In this document: positions 1 through 9,821 of the stretch, piece after piece
Numbering within the stretch: the stretch's first letter is position 1
How the letters are laid out: each line of letters opens with the position of its first letter
DNA from: Alligator mississippiensis
Lineage: Eukaryota; Chordata; Crocodylia; Alligatoridae
DNA length: 64,000 nucleotides
Direction: 5' to 3'
Assembly (NCBI RefSeq): GCF_030867095.1
Contig: NC_081827.1
Coordinates: forward strand, 24,433,001-24,497,000
The notes under the pieces: generated by a model
Seen by the model: the letters and a program-made list of their open reading frames with translations, nothing else
Database searches by the model: none
Told to the model about the DNA's origin: nothing
Made by a program: the position numbers and the translations under genes

Positions 1-569
1 CTATGGACATGTGTGTACACACACACACACTATTCCGGGCTCTGTTCAGAAACAATGACAGAGGTGAGAGGAGGCTGGGGCTGTGTCTGGGACAGAAGTG
101 TGGAGCACTTGGCTCATAGCCCTTGGTGGGGTCAATTCGATGTGAAGAGTCTGCAAAGGGTGTCTCTGAGACCTGGCGGGAGGGACTTCTGGGAGTCTGA
201 GGGTTTCTCAGCCATGGCGGAAGGAGGCAAGATCCACAAATTCTCCTTTAAGCCTCCCAGGGTAGTGATGGTGGTGATGGTAGGGGTGAGACTTGCATTA
301 CAGAGGAAGAGAGGAACTTGGGCTTGTATAAGGAACATTGGGGGAAGCTTGAGGGATGGCAAAAAAGAGGGATAGCGGAATTTGGGTGGGTCTGGGTGGG
401 TCTGAGAAAGGCCACCAAAGAAGAAGTAAGAGGTGGGATGTTTTGGCAAGTGAGAAGGAGATTGTGCTGAAGGGGGGAAACCTGAGAGACCTGCAGTCAT
501 GAGGCTAACTCAGGGCTTTGCACATTTCTCTCCCTCTGAGTTCAGAGAGGCAGCTAAGGCGGGGTGGGG
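1..569. other. No recognisable gene; short CA/TG repeat at the left edge
   Basis: Positions 10-32 are a short alternating TG/AC tract. The rest up to about 570 shows no frame with recognisable retroviral protein, although the outer provirus should continue leftwards here. It may be degenerate pol or a later insertion; I cannot tell which. Confidence 0.4.
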
Positions 570-2298
570 GGGCATCCTAGCTATTAGTGATGGTTGTCAT
601 AGCCACGTGGGTGTTATAGGACTGATAACGGGGACCTAGTTGCAGGGTATGCTATTGTTACTCTCCACGAAACTCTTGAATCAGCACCTCTTCCAGGGGT
701 TAAATCTGCTCAAGTGGCTGAACTGGTTGCTCTCACTCATGCTTGTTTCTTATCAGAAGGAAAGTCTGCTGCTATATATACAGACTCGAGATATGCCTTT
801 GGTGTTGTTCATGACTTCGGACGAATATGGAAAGAGCGAGGTTTTTTAACTTCTACGGGTCTCCCCATAAAAAATGGTCCTTATGTTGCCATGCTTTTAC
901 AGGCCCTTCTACTACCATCACGACTGGCTATCATAAAATGTAAAGGTCACTCTACAGCTAATACTGAGATAGCTCGCAGAAAACGTTTTGCTAATGAGAT
1001 GGCAAAAGCTGCTGCTGGGTCCCCACCATCTGCAGATGCCACTTTATTCTCCCTGCAACCTGCGCCTTTGCCATCCCTTGTGGAATTGGCACTTCTTCAA
1101 GATCAGGCTCCAAAACATGAGAAGGCCAAGTGGGTTGCAGATGGGTGTATTTTACATTCAGACAGCCGCTTGGTTGCTCCAAAAGCTTTGCACCATTCCC
1201 TTGCCTATGTGCTTCATGGGCCTTTGCATGTGGGAAAGGAGGGAATGGAAAGAACTCTAGCTCAGAATTGGTATGCCCAAAATTTCGGCCCAAAGGCAGC
1301 TTCTCTCTGTGCTGCCTGTCCCACTTGTCAAGCACATAATGTTGGTAAAATTGTAAAGGTGGAACAGGGATACAGGGGTTTGCCTGAGGGACCATTCCAG
1401 CCTCTGCAAATGGACTTTATACAAATGCCAAAATGTTCTGGGTTTGAATATGTTTTAGTTATTGTATGTCTCTTTTCTGGATGGATTGAAGCATTCCCCA
1501 GTAAAAGAGTGGATTCTTTAACTGTTGCAAAGAAATTCCTCAACAAGATCATTCCCACCTGGGGAATACCTGCCACCTTATCCAGTGATAGAGGTACCCA
1601 TTTTACGGGTAAAATAGTTCAGCATGTGTCCAAATTTTTCAACATCTCACAACATCTTCATTGCCCCTATCATCCCCAAAGTGCGGGAGTGGTAGAAAGA
1701 AAGAACAGCATTTTGAAAAATAAATTAGCAAAATTGTCAGGAAACGGGACTAAATTGGGTGACTGCACTGCCATTAGCTCTCATGTTTATGAGAGCCACC
1801 CCGTCCAGGAGATGCGGGCTGAGCCCTTATGAAATAATCACTGGCAGGCCAATGAGGTTGCTATCCACTCCCACTCCTGTTCCAGATTTAAATTTAACCC
1901 ACAGTTATATGCAAAAATATTGTCAAGCTCTCATGCGTACTGTTAGTTATTTTCATTCTCAGGTTAAGGATGCGTATCCTGTGAATCCAGTAAAAGAACA
2001 GTGCCACGATCTCGAGGTTGAAGACTGGGTATACGTTAGACATCACCAGAGAAAGACTGCCCTTGAACCCTGATGGAAAGGACCCTACCGAGTTCTCCTT
2101 ACATCCCACACAGCAGTGAAGCTCACCGGGGTTGACACGTGGATTCACACCCCTCAGTGCAAGCAGGTTCCTGCCTCGGGACTAGAAGAGGAGCGTCGCA
2201 GGGAAGGTACCGGCAATCCTTCCCCAGAAGAAGATGGCCATTGGACTGCTTCTCATTTAAGAGGTTTAAAGTTGAAACTTGTCAAGGTTAAACCCTAA
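570..2298 (+). pseudogene. pol: Retroviral pol remnant: RNase H and integrase, broken
   Basis: The RNase H part carries the AELVALT and YTDSRYAFG blocks and KCKGH, so the acidic and histidine active-site residues are visible. Upstream of about 630 the frame shifts. Integrase follows, with an HHCC-type zinc module (HGPLHVG then CAACPTC near 1200-1330) and a D,D-35-E core: MDF near 1410, SSDRGTHF near 1585, and the glutamate in VVERKNS near 1690. A frameshift at about 1780-1830 moves the C-terminal part (SPYEIITGRP) to another frame. A TGA at 2071-2073 interrupts the WKGPY block that normally follows directly, probably a decayed CGA arginine codon. Overall layout and wording are gammaretroviral. 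It is non-functional as it stands. Confidence 0.9.
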
Positions 2299-2525
2299 GA
2301 GTTAGTTTTAACCCTAAACGAAACTAAATCCTCTCCTGAGAGGAGGAAGGATAGCCTTTCTGCTTTTTGCTATTTCATCATGGAGCTAGTTAATATTCTC
2401 ATTGTATTTCTCTGTGTTGCATTTGTTCCCAGCCAAGCACAGGTAGTACAAATTTGTATCCAAATGCCAGAGGTTAACAATACCCACACTGCCATGGTAA
2501 AAAGTCTGAAAGTCAGCCTCAACCT

Positions 2526-3321
2526 TGTCATGACCCAAAGGTCTGATTTTTTTTTTGTGCGTGCTTCGGCACTAAGAATTATCCCCGTGGGTATACAGCT
2601 TCGTTGCACGGAGGAGTTCTGCTGCGCAGAGAACCCGCCTGCAGGGAAGTGTTCCCGCCACTTTGCAGCGATCTTTGCAGGGTGCATAACCTTTGCAACA
2701 CAGAAATGCACGGTGCAAAGGTTTCCCGCTCGTCGTATGCAAATTCGTGCCCCGCAATTGGCTAGTGCTAAATTATTCACACGTGGCGGCTAGTGATTGG
2801 CCTGCTAGCCGTATAAGAGGCTTGAGCAGTTTCCGCCCAAGCCAAAGAGGACTCCGCATCCATCTCGTGGGGACTCTGGGTGTGTGCGGCAGGGTAATAG
2901 AAACCCTGTGTGTTGCTCAGAGGGGTTTGGCAGCCTGATCCACCGCCCACCTCTTCCCGTCTTCGAACGGAGCCTACTATAAGACGTAACGACGAGTTTA
3001 ATGCGCGCTTGTCCTGGACATCCGGAGTTTGTCTGCGTGGAGCCTAGCAACCTCCACGTGATTGTTCGTGTTCTGTCTGCGTGGAGCCTTGCAACCTCCA
3101 CGTGTGTTCGTGTTTTTTGTTGTAACCGCAACTCAAGCAAGTTCTCAGCCTACACCACGACCATCTCGGTGTAAGTAAAATAATCTTAAAATCAACCGTT
3201 ACGTGTCTGTGCCTAATTCTAGCTCGGCGCCCACCCTCTCCGACCCGGCCTGCCCGGGCTGCTGGCCACAGCCCGCATGCAGAGCAACGAAAGCGACCCG
3301 GGGTCAGACCCGGCGCGCACG
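2526..3321 (+). repeat. 5' LTR of the tRNA-Ser element
   Basis: It matches 5678-6463 almost throughout. It contains an inverted CCAAT box (ATTGG near 2796), a TATA-like TATAAGAGG at 2812-2820, twin stem-loops at 3036-3058 and 3080-3102, and a strong splice-donor sequence GTAAGT at 3171. It is 10 bp longer than the 3' copy, mainly because of extra sequence near 3229-3236. Confidence 0.92.
2812..2820 (+). promoter_or_regulatory. TATA box of the 5' LTR
   Basis: TATAAGAGG lies about 15 bp downstream of an inverted CCAAT box and is conserved in the 3' LTR. Transcription would start around 2840. That places the twin stem-loops and the GTAAGT donor in the RNA leader. Confidence 0.6.
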
Positions 3322-3339
3322 TGGCGATGAGGATGGGAT
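3322..3339 (+). other. Primer-binding site complementary to tRNA-Ser
   Basis: The 18 bases TGGCGATGAGGATGGGAT follow the LTR end with no gap. They match the complement of the 3' end of vertebrate tRNA-Ser(GCT) plus CCA, as I remember it, except for one C-to-T difference at a former CpG. Few retroviral lineages use tRNA-Ser. Confidence 0.75.
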
Positions 3340-3356
3340 CGGGATCACCGTGACCC

Positions 3357-5213
3357 ATGATGGGATCGGGATCACTGCGGCACATGCCGATGAGCTCAGG
3401 AGAGGGCTCGCTAGAGTTAGAATTAGTTGAGAACTGCCCTTGGAGAAGTGGGAGACGCAGTGTAGCAAGCGTTGGAGAACTGGAGGTGCACCTCGCGTAC
3501 CACCAGGCGGGCAGAACGGGCCGGAGATGTGTCCGTGGACACCTTTCGTTAAGGGGAGAAGAGGGAACTCCAGAAGTCGGAGCCCTGGAAGGGAAAGAAG
3601 TATATCTTCACCCCGCGGCGTTCAGGTGTATCATGGGTGATGAGCAGGTCCTGTATAAGCCCCTCGAGGCTGTGACCCTTGCCGAAGTTGACCCGGCAAG
3701 TGCAGTAAGCCCGACCCCCACCCGGGAGTGTGTCCGTTGCTCACGGTGTGCCCGAGAGATGGGAGAGACGATGCCAATCGGCTGGTTTTCCCCTTGTATG
3801 GTGGTGCCTAGACTAAGGGGTCGAGACCGTCCGTCCGAGCTCCACGAAGACCCGGAGACGGAGGACCGTGCTGTAAATGAGAGAGTGGTCCTACGGTGCG
3901 ACAAGGGGGGAAAACTGAATGCAGCCTTTCAAACTATGGCTGATTTAATGACTGAAACTTTAAGCTTAAAGACGCAGCTGCATATGGCCGTTCAAGCGGT
4001 TGGAGAAGCGGCTGAGAAAGGGGATCTTGAAAAGCCCCAACAAGATGGCGCCGAGCAGAGGGAAGACCGCGTGGAGGAGCCGGAAGTGAGGGATGGAGCT
4101 TCGGGAGAGCCCGCGAGGGTTCGGCCCGTAACTCCGCCCAGCGACGCAGCGTCGGTTCCACCGACCACGCCCCTTTGCCGAAGGGAGGGGGAGTCAAGTG
4201 GAGGAGTGCGTCCGCCCCTCCCGCCTGAGACAGCAACGACTCCCACTGTAACAATGACTGCAGCTCCGACAGAAACAGCAACAGCAACGACAACTCGTGA
4301 AGAAATCGATCAGCCTGCAGTATCAAGCAGCCCAGTCATCGGTCCGCAGAGTGCAGTTCAAGCTACCACCTATTACGCTCGTTCCAGAGCCGAACTGCAG
4401 AATTTGTGTAGGGAATCCAGGATCCGATCCGATGAAACTCTGGCTGTGTGGTTGGGACGTCTGGTCGTGGAGCTTGGGTCCGACCTCCTGGACCAGGAAG
4501 AAGCAAGCTTCTTGGTGAGACAAGCTTCATGGAGTAGGAGACATGTCACCGACATCGACATGGTGGCGTTTAGCGTCCATTGGCCTATTCCGATTCCAGT
4601 GCTTGTGGCAGGAGTGATCGAACAGAAGGCCCACACATGGCACGACAACCGACCAGAGCACACCGGTGCAGAACAGCTTGTACTGGCTATTATTGGAGTT
4701 TCGTACTGCGCCTGGAACCCAAGAGAATGCACGTTGGGACTGACACCACTCCAACGAATGCGACCGTGGCCTCATCATCACCTGCGAGACCCTGGAACCG
4801 TTCCAGTGACTCTCGACAGCATAGATAGTTGCCTTAAAGTTTACGGGCAAAGAAACATCGTGGTTCTGCGAATTGTGCTGAACCCACTGGTCGATCATCC
4901 TGTGAGTAGTCTCCTTCATCAGTTGTCAAGACTGCGCGTCCTCATGGAGCCAAGACTATCCAGTGATCGGGAGTATCAACGCCCGACTGAGGCTCAGAAC
5001 ACGAAACACCGCGAATCCGAGCATCCAGTATTACGCCAGAGAACGCAAGAGGAGCGATACATGTTTGGGTTCCTCCTGCAGCGTTCTGGACTTAATAAGA
5101 GACAGCTTCGGATTTTAGGAGACGCAGGACAATGGCAGCTAGCCTACGAGTTAGGTTTTCACTATCTAGAAGAAGGCGACAATGACTCATCGACGATTTC
5201 GTCGAGTTGCTGA
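3357..5213 (+). CDS. Gag-like 618-aa protein of the non-autonomous element
   Basis: This is an uninterrupted ORF filling most of the interior. The first ATG is 35 bp after the LTR; M93 (3633) is an alternative start. A CxxCxxC cluster lies at C125, C128 and C131. Residues about 235-330 are rich in Pro, Thr, Glu and Ala, as in Gag linkers. Residues about 345-392 form a predicted helical block (RSDETLAVWLGRLVVELG) that resembles the C-terminal half of a capsid with its major homology region. A basic and polar tail ends in an acidic, Ser-rich stretch. There is no CCHC zinc knuckle and no catalytic Pol motif. I infer Gag from position and general build, not from a recognised family, so a novel accessory protein remains possible. 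Intact reading over 1.8 kb beside a decayed pol and env suggests youth or selection. Confidence 0.6.
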   Translation: MMGSGSLRHMPMSSGEGSLELELVENCPWRSGRRSVASVGELEVHLAYHQAGRTGRRCVRGHLSLRGEEGTPEVGALEGKEVYLHPAAFRCIMGDEQVLYKPLEAVTLAEVDPASAVSPTPTRECVRCSRCAREMGETMPIGWFSPCMVVPRLRGRDRPSELHEDPETEDRAVNERVVLRCDKGGKLNAAFQTMADLMTETLSLKTQLHMAVQAVGEAAEKGDLEKPQQDGAEQREDRVEEPEVRDGASGEPARVRPVTPPSDAASVPPTTPLCRREGESSGGVRPPLPPETATTPTVTMTAAPTETATATTTREEIDQPAVSSSPVIGPQSAVQATTYYARSRAELQNLCRESRIRSDETLAVWLGRLVVELGSDLLDQEEASFLVRQASWSRRHVTDIDMVAFSVHWPIPIPVLVAGVIEQKAHTWHDNRPEHTGAEQLVLAIIGVSYCAWNPRECTLGLTPLQRMRPWPHHHLRDPGTVPVTLDSIDSCLKVYGQRNIVVLRIVLNPLVDHPVSSLLHQLSRLRVLMEPRLSSDREYQRPTEAQNTKHRESEHPVLRQRTQEERYMFGFLLQRSGLNKRQLRILGDAGQWQLAYELGFHYLEEGDNDSSTISSSC

Positions 5214-5365
5214 GTCGGAAAAGAGAAGAGAGCTGTCCAGTATAAAATCGTGTTTATATATTTGTATTTAATAGGGATGATAAGTTTAATTGACTGCGTT
5301 ATCGTGCGGTCCTGTGTGATTTTATAGATAGTATTGAATAACCATTTTAAGAGAGTTCTTTTACA

Positions 5366-5366
5366 G
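5366..5366 (+). promoter_or_regulatory. Candidate splice acceptor before the small ORF
   Basis: A pyrimidine-rich TTCTTTTACAG ends at 5366, 86 bp before the ATG at 5453. Joined to the LTR donor at 3171 it would give a short spliced RNA, the usual route for an env-position gene. This is inference from sequence only. Confidence 0.4.
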
Positions 5367-5452
5367 ATCTGGGATTCGGAGTGCGTGGTGGAGAGAGGCC
5401 CAAGAGGGACAACATCACTGAAAGGAACGAAGGCCTGACGCGCAATTCCACC

Positions 5453-5650
5453 ATGACGCCCACCGAAGTCATGATCGTTCAGTTTTTTGTTATGAATGTG
5501 ATTTTATGTATATGTGTGTGTGCCGGCTATTATTTGATTCGATCCCTTGAGGACGAACTTTTATTGTTGACTGATTTTGTTTATGCTCGTTTAGTTTCGC
5601 GAACCATTGACAGAGCTATGAATAACCCGGATGATAGGTTTGAAGTATAA
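5453..5650 (+). CDS. Small single-pass membrane protein ORF in env position
   Basis: The ORF encodes 65 aa from ATG 5453, which has a good context (CCACCATGA). An in-frame upstream ATG at 5381 would add 24 residues. The protein has one strong hydrophobic span (VQFFVMNVILCICVCAGYYL) followed by a charged 35-residue cytoplasmic-type tail. It sits where env would be. It could be the remnant of an Env transmembrane tail or an independent small protein; I recognise no family. Confidence 0.45.
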   Translation: MTPTEVMIVQFFVMNVILCICVCAGYYLIRSLEDELLLLTDFVYARLVSRTIDRAMNNPDDRFEV

Positions 5651-5668
5651 TTCTATTGTGCCTTCAGC

Positions 5669-5677
5669 AAGGGGGGA
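5669..5677 (+). other. Polypurine tract of the tRNA-Ser element
   Basis: AAGGGGGGA immediately precedes the TG of the 3' LTR at 5678, the expected place for plus-strand priming. Confidence 0.75.
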
Positions 5678-6463
5678 TGTCATGACCCAAAGGTCTGATT
5701 TTTTTTGTGTGTGTGCTTCGGCACTAAGAATTATCCCCGTGGGTATACAGCTTCGTTGCACGGAGGAGTTCTGCTGCGCAGAGAACCCGCGTGCAGGGAA
5801 GTGTTCCCGCCACCTTGCAGTGATCTTTGCAGGGTGCATTTCCTTTGCAACACAGAAATGCACGGTGCAAAGGTTTCCCGCTCGTCGTATGCAAATTCGT
5901 GCCCCGCAATTGGCTAGTGCTAAATTATTCACACGTGGCGGCTAGTGATTGGCCTGCTAGCCGTATAAGAGGCTTGAGCAGTTTCCGCCCAAGCCGAAGA
6001 GGACTCCGCATCCATCTCGTGGGGACTCTGGGTGTGCGCGGCAGGGTAATAGAAACCCTGTGTGTCACTCAGAGGGGTTTGGCGGCCTGATCCACCGCCC
6101 ACCTCTTCCCGTCTTCGAACAGAGCCTACTATAAGACGTAATGACGAGTTTAATGCGCGCTTGTCCTGGACATCCGGAGTTTGTCTGCGTGGAGCCTAGC
6201 AACCTCCACGTGATTGTTTGTGTTCTGTCTGCGTGGAGCCTTGCAACCTCCACGTGTGTTCGTGTTTTCTGTTGTAACCGCAACTCAAGCAAGTTCTCAG
6301 CCTACACCACGACCATCTCGGTGTAAGTAAAATAATCTTAAAATCAACCGTTACGTGTCTGTGCCTAATTCTAGCTCGGCTCTCCGACCCAGCCTGCCCG
6401 GGCTGGGTCGGAGCCTGCGTGCAGAGCGACGAAAGCGACCTGGGGTCAGACCCGGCACGCACA
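5678..6463 (+). repeat. 3' LTR of the tRNA-Ser element
   Basis: This is the 786-bp partner of 2526-3321, starting TGTCA and ending GCACA, followed by the AACCT duplication at 6464-6468. Differences from the 5' copy include several CpG transitions. Confidence 0.92.
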
Positions 6464-7619
6464 AACCTCAGTAACTGCTGGCTGTGTAGTCATATTCCCC
6501 TATACCTCGAGCAAGGATTACCACTAGTAGGGATATCATGGACAGCAGGAGATTGGTGCTGGGAAATGAGAGGTTATGATTTAAACGTCAGTGGGTGTGA
6601 GAAATACCCGGACACTATCATGGCTGGGCAGCCCTTTAAACCAGCAATGCCACAGCACTTTAGTGGTTGGATGCGGCACTGAGCTATACCACGGGAGGAT
6701 ATATCTGCTATAGGAATAATGATGGAAATATTTCCATGGGCTCAAGCCAATGCAATCATACTTTGGATTGCCAAACTAATGTCATGGCAGATGGAATATT
6801 TCACTATTTTGCCCTGGTGACATGCAATATGTCATCACCCTGCATAGCGTTTGTGGGAAAAAAGCCTACAAATGGCTCCCTCCTAATTGGAAGGGTAGCT
6901 GTTATATTGGAGTTGTTATTCCAGGTATCAGGGTGCAACCCAGGTTGCGGGGACGAGTTAGAAACAAAAGGACCGTTCACATCTCTGCGCTAACATCCCT
7001 CCCATACATAAATGATGTCCAAGGGACTTTTGGGTCTGCCTTTCCATGGTATGGAGCTGCCAAGGCCATGCAGGGAGTTAATGCCTTAAGTAAAAGTTTT
7101 GAAAAATTTGCTAATGAAACTACAGGTGCTTTAAAGGACATAAATTTAGAAATATATGCCACCAAACTAGTAGCAATGCAAAATCGAATGGCTCTAGATA
7201 GTATACTTGCAAGCAAGGGTGGGACCTGTGCATTAGTAGGGAATGAATGCTGTACCTATATACCAGACAAATCCCAAGAGATCAGTGAGCACATCCAGTC
7301 AATGGAGAAGGCTTTGGCTGAATTTGAAGAAGGAAAAGATCCACCTGCTAGTCTGTCCTTTTGGGGATGGCTCCCAAATGTTAACGGGTGGATAAGGGAA
7401 ATGCTCAAGTACCTTATAGTAGGAGCATTCATACTCATTGTTGTATTTGTCTGTGTTCAAATGATTATATGTTGTTGTAAACTATGTAAAGCCACTGCAA
7501 TTCGACAAGCACGCACCACTGGAATTCAGTTGATGATAATGAAGGAGATTGAGAAGAAACAAGAAAGAGAAGAAGAGATAAAAGATCTTATGGGTATTAG
7601 AATGTATTGAGTTAATGGT

Positions 7620-7834
7620 CAGACAAGGTTCCTTGGGTGAATTTGATATCTTTTATTAGACCAACCCACATGGTTGGAGAATAGTTATTAAGCAAGCTTT
7701 CGAGTTCAAAACCCTTCGTCAGGCTAAGGAGGTTTCAGCAGTTGGTGTGTGCTCTTCCTGGATTGAATGAAAAGTAAAGAAGCCAGGGGCTGGGCTGGGC
7801 TGGGCTGGGCTGGGGAGTCAGTTGCCAGGCAGAT
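7620..7834 (+). mobile_element. SINE-like insertion with 15-bp target duplication
   Basis: The 15-bp sequence TATTGAGTTAATGGT occurs at 7605-7619 and 7835-7849 and flanks 215 bp. The insert contains the family core CTTTTATTAGACCAAC and CAAGCTTTCG, also seen at about 12870, 28610 and 32050, and a (GGGCT)n tail near 7787-7814. The env stop codon lies in the left duplication. Confidence 0.85.
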
Positions 7835-7894
7835 TATTGAGTTAATGGTAGCATTTTGGGTTGGCCTGAGCGTAGCTGAGCCAAAAGGAGGGAT

Positions 7895-8201
7895 TGTGGA
7901 AGCCAGCCACCCAAGATGGCTCCGGAGGCCATTAACTCTGAGGGAACTTGTTAAGTAGGCAGAGAAGTGAGCAGGAAGTATAAGGATAGTGGAAAAGTAC
8001 TGTGAGGTGCCAGCATGGAGAGCCCATTTCCTGAATGACCATATATGGTACTGTTGTTTGCTTGAGAAAGTTGCTTACATTGTTGTATAAAAGCTGGAGC
8101 TTGGCCACGCCCAGGCAGAGTTGCTTCAGCTTCTCTCACTGCTAGCAGTTAATAAACTGAGTGTTCAGAAGAAATTTTACTGTGGCATTTTTACCATGAC
8201 A
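7895..8201 (+). repeat. 3' LTR of the outer provirus
   Basis: The LTR starts TGTGGAAG directly after a purine tract. It has TATAAAAG at 8086-8093 and AATAAA at 8151-8156, the usual U3-R layout. The right end is uncertain (a CA at 8196 or 8201) because no 5' partner is in the window. Confidence 0.75.
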
Positions 8202-9780
8202 TGGGAAAGGAGGCCTCACTTCTGCTTTGGAAATGATGAGAGCAGACTGTTAGGGAGAATGGGTAGGAACTCTTCATATGATGCCGTTGCCATGGATGCA
8301 GCATTCCAAAGACCCCTGGCATCCCAGGGCACACACGCCCCATCCCCTCCAGGTCAGGCCCTAGAGCAGATCAGGTCCTGCTTCCCTGGTGGCTTTCCAA
8401 TTCTTTCCCTTTGGGGCATTTTGGTGTTTGTCCCCATTCGCTCCATGCTTGTAACACAGCTGGACCATGAGACACATCAGAGGCCAAAGCCCCCTGGCAT
8501 TCAGCCTGGGGGCACCTGCAGGCCTGTGTCCTGCTAACCCTGACCTGTGGAGACCAAAATGAGCACTGAAAGGGAGCTGCAGTGGGCCTCCCCAGGCCAG
8601 CCCAGCGCTCGCCCAGCTGAGGCAGTCTGCTGGTTTCTGTCCTGTGGAGCTGTGACAAGGGTCCCCTCTCATGCCTCGCTCCTTAGCAGTCAGTGGATGG
8701 CACAGATTTCTGGTCATGCCATAAATTGAAATTAGTGTTTGGAAGTGAAAGCACAATCCCTGATTCGTGAAAGACTCCAGCCTGGGAGATCATTGGAGAA
8801 GTGTTTGGTATCTCCCTAGCAATGGGCTGGCTGGTTTGATCACAATGGCAAAAATGCATCTGTAGTTCTTACGTGGACAGCAGGGCTGACTTACTCCCAC
8901 TGAAGTCAAACCCATCCTCTGTTGTGGTTTCAGTGGAACAGGTGTGATCCCAGACTCTTATCAAGTGCCCATTGACTGAGTGAGCACTACAGAGAGCAGT
9001 GGTGGAATGGACTGAAACATAGCACCATTCCAGCAGCAATAAAGCTTGTGAGATACATCAGCATGGGGGAGCTAACATCTATGGACATCAATGCCCCAGG
9101 TGTGCTGCACTGAACAGCCCTGAGCCCAGGGTTGTGAAGCTTCCCTCCTCAGGGGTGAGAGGGAACCGGCCAAAGAAACATGCAGGTGGAGACAAGGTCC
9201 AGTTGCTGCGCTTTAGCGCTCAAGACCTGCTGCCTCCATGCATTTCAAATGTATTTCTATTAGCCCTGTTGATGAGTTTCCAAATCTAGCATAAAAGTTA
9301 CTTCGAAATATTCTGGGAAGATGTGACTGGCACACTTGATTCTTGTGGTTTAGCTTTTCACATGTTTCTACCATAGGTATCAAATGGTTTAAACATGCTC
9401 AGCTACGTGAAAACCCTCATGCTGAATTGTTTCCTGTGGTTCCTGTGGTGCTTCACTTGAGGTATTGTGTATTTCTTGGCAGAATTTAGGGTTGATTAAA
9501 CCCCTGTGTTGTGCATACAACCCACTGACTTACCTGCCTCTGGTGGGCAGGGGAGGGTGAGCTGCCAGCGGGCAGAGCAGTCCCTGGGCCACGGAGGGAA
9601 GTACTGGGCCCCCATGCAGCTCAGGCAGGCTCCAGAGGGGTGGGGGGAAAAGATCAAGCTCCCCGCTTTTCTTGGGCAGAGCCTGCTTTCCTGGGCTGCT
9701 GCCAGGTTGCCTGCAGGGTTTTCTGCAGAGCAGTGGAGCTGCATGGAGCCCAGTGCTTTGCTCTGCAGCTAGCTGTAGGG
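8202..9780. other. Intergenic sequence, nothing recognised
   Basis: No coding exon, RNA gene or clear transposon end was seen. The part from about 9530 to 9780 is GC-rich; its short ORFs on both strands look compositional. Confidence 0.5.
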
Positions 9781-9821
9781 GCAGCAAACTAAAACTCCTT
9801 GAAGGAGTTTTAGTTTGCTGC
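9781..9821. repeat. Perfect 41-bp palindrome
   Basis: Arms 9781-9800 and 9802-9821 are exact reverse complements of 20 bp around a single G. It could extrude as a cruciform or mark the centre of a foldback element. Confidence 0.9.

Larger units (their letters stand above)
2526..6463 (+). mobile_element. Non-autonomous LTR retrotransposon/ERV, tRNA-Ser primed, inserted in env
   Basis: Two direct repeats of 796 and 786 bp bound a 2.36-kb interior. The element is flanked by AACCT at 2521-2525 and 6464-6468, a 5-bp target duplication. LTRs start TGTCA; the 3' copy ends in CA and the 5' copy in CG, probably decayed. A primer-binding site follows the 5' LTR directly, and a purine tract precedes the 3' LTR. 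The interior holds one 618-codon ORF and a small membrane ORF. I find no protease, reverse transcriptase, RNase H or integrase, so it would need Pol from another element. By eye the LTRs differ at about two dozen places, so insertion is younger than the surrounding provirus. Confidence 0.92.
2380..7610 (+). pseudogene. env: Retroviral env remnant, split by a second LTR element
   Basis: The ORF starts at ATG 2380 with a hydrophobic signal peptide (VNILIVFLCVAFV). It is interrupted at 2521-2525 by the inserted element and resumes at 6469. Just after the junction is a CWLC (CxxC) motif of class I surface subunits, followed by frameshifts at about 6665-6680 and 6830-6960. An RNKR furin-type site near 6965 precedes the transmembrane subunit. 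The latter shows a heptad-rich helix, an immunosuppressive-domain-like stretch, a CX6CC motif (C-ALVGNE-CC near 7228-7254), a membrane span (YLIVGAFILIVVFVCV) and a charged tail ending at TGA 7608-7610. CWLC lies only about 55 residues after the start, so this surface subunit is short compared with murine-leukaemia-type Env. It cannot make intact protein. Confidence 0.88.
570..8201 (+). mobile_element. Outer gammaretrovirus-like provirus, 5' part off-window
   Basis: The order is RNase H-integrase (about 570-2298), env (2380-7610, split), a purine tract AAAAGGAGGGA at 7883-7893 and a 3' LTR from 7895. Gag, protease, most of reverse transcriptase and the 5' LTR are not in the window. The element has several frameshifts, an in-frame stop in integrase and two later insertions (2526-6463 and 7620-7834), so it cannot express intact Pol or Env. 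The Pol and Env motifs are of gammaretrovirus (class I) type. Confidence 0.85.

Noticed and set aside
2370-3385. ORFs within the LTRs (for example 2380-2793 beyond 2525, 2805-3140 on minus)
   Set aside because: The same frames occur in both LTR copies and come from LTR sequence; only the first 49 codons from 2380 belong to env.
8121-8756. ORFs of 95-138 codons on both strands after the 3' LTR
   Set aside because: They overlap each other on opposite strands with no recognisable domain and no conserved splice context.
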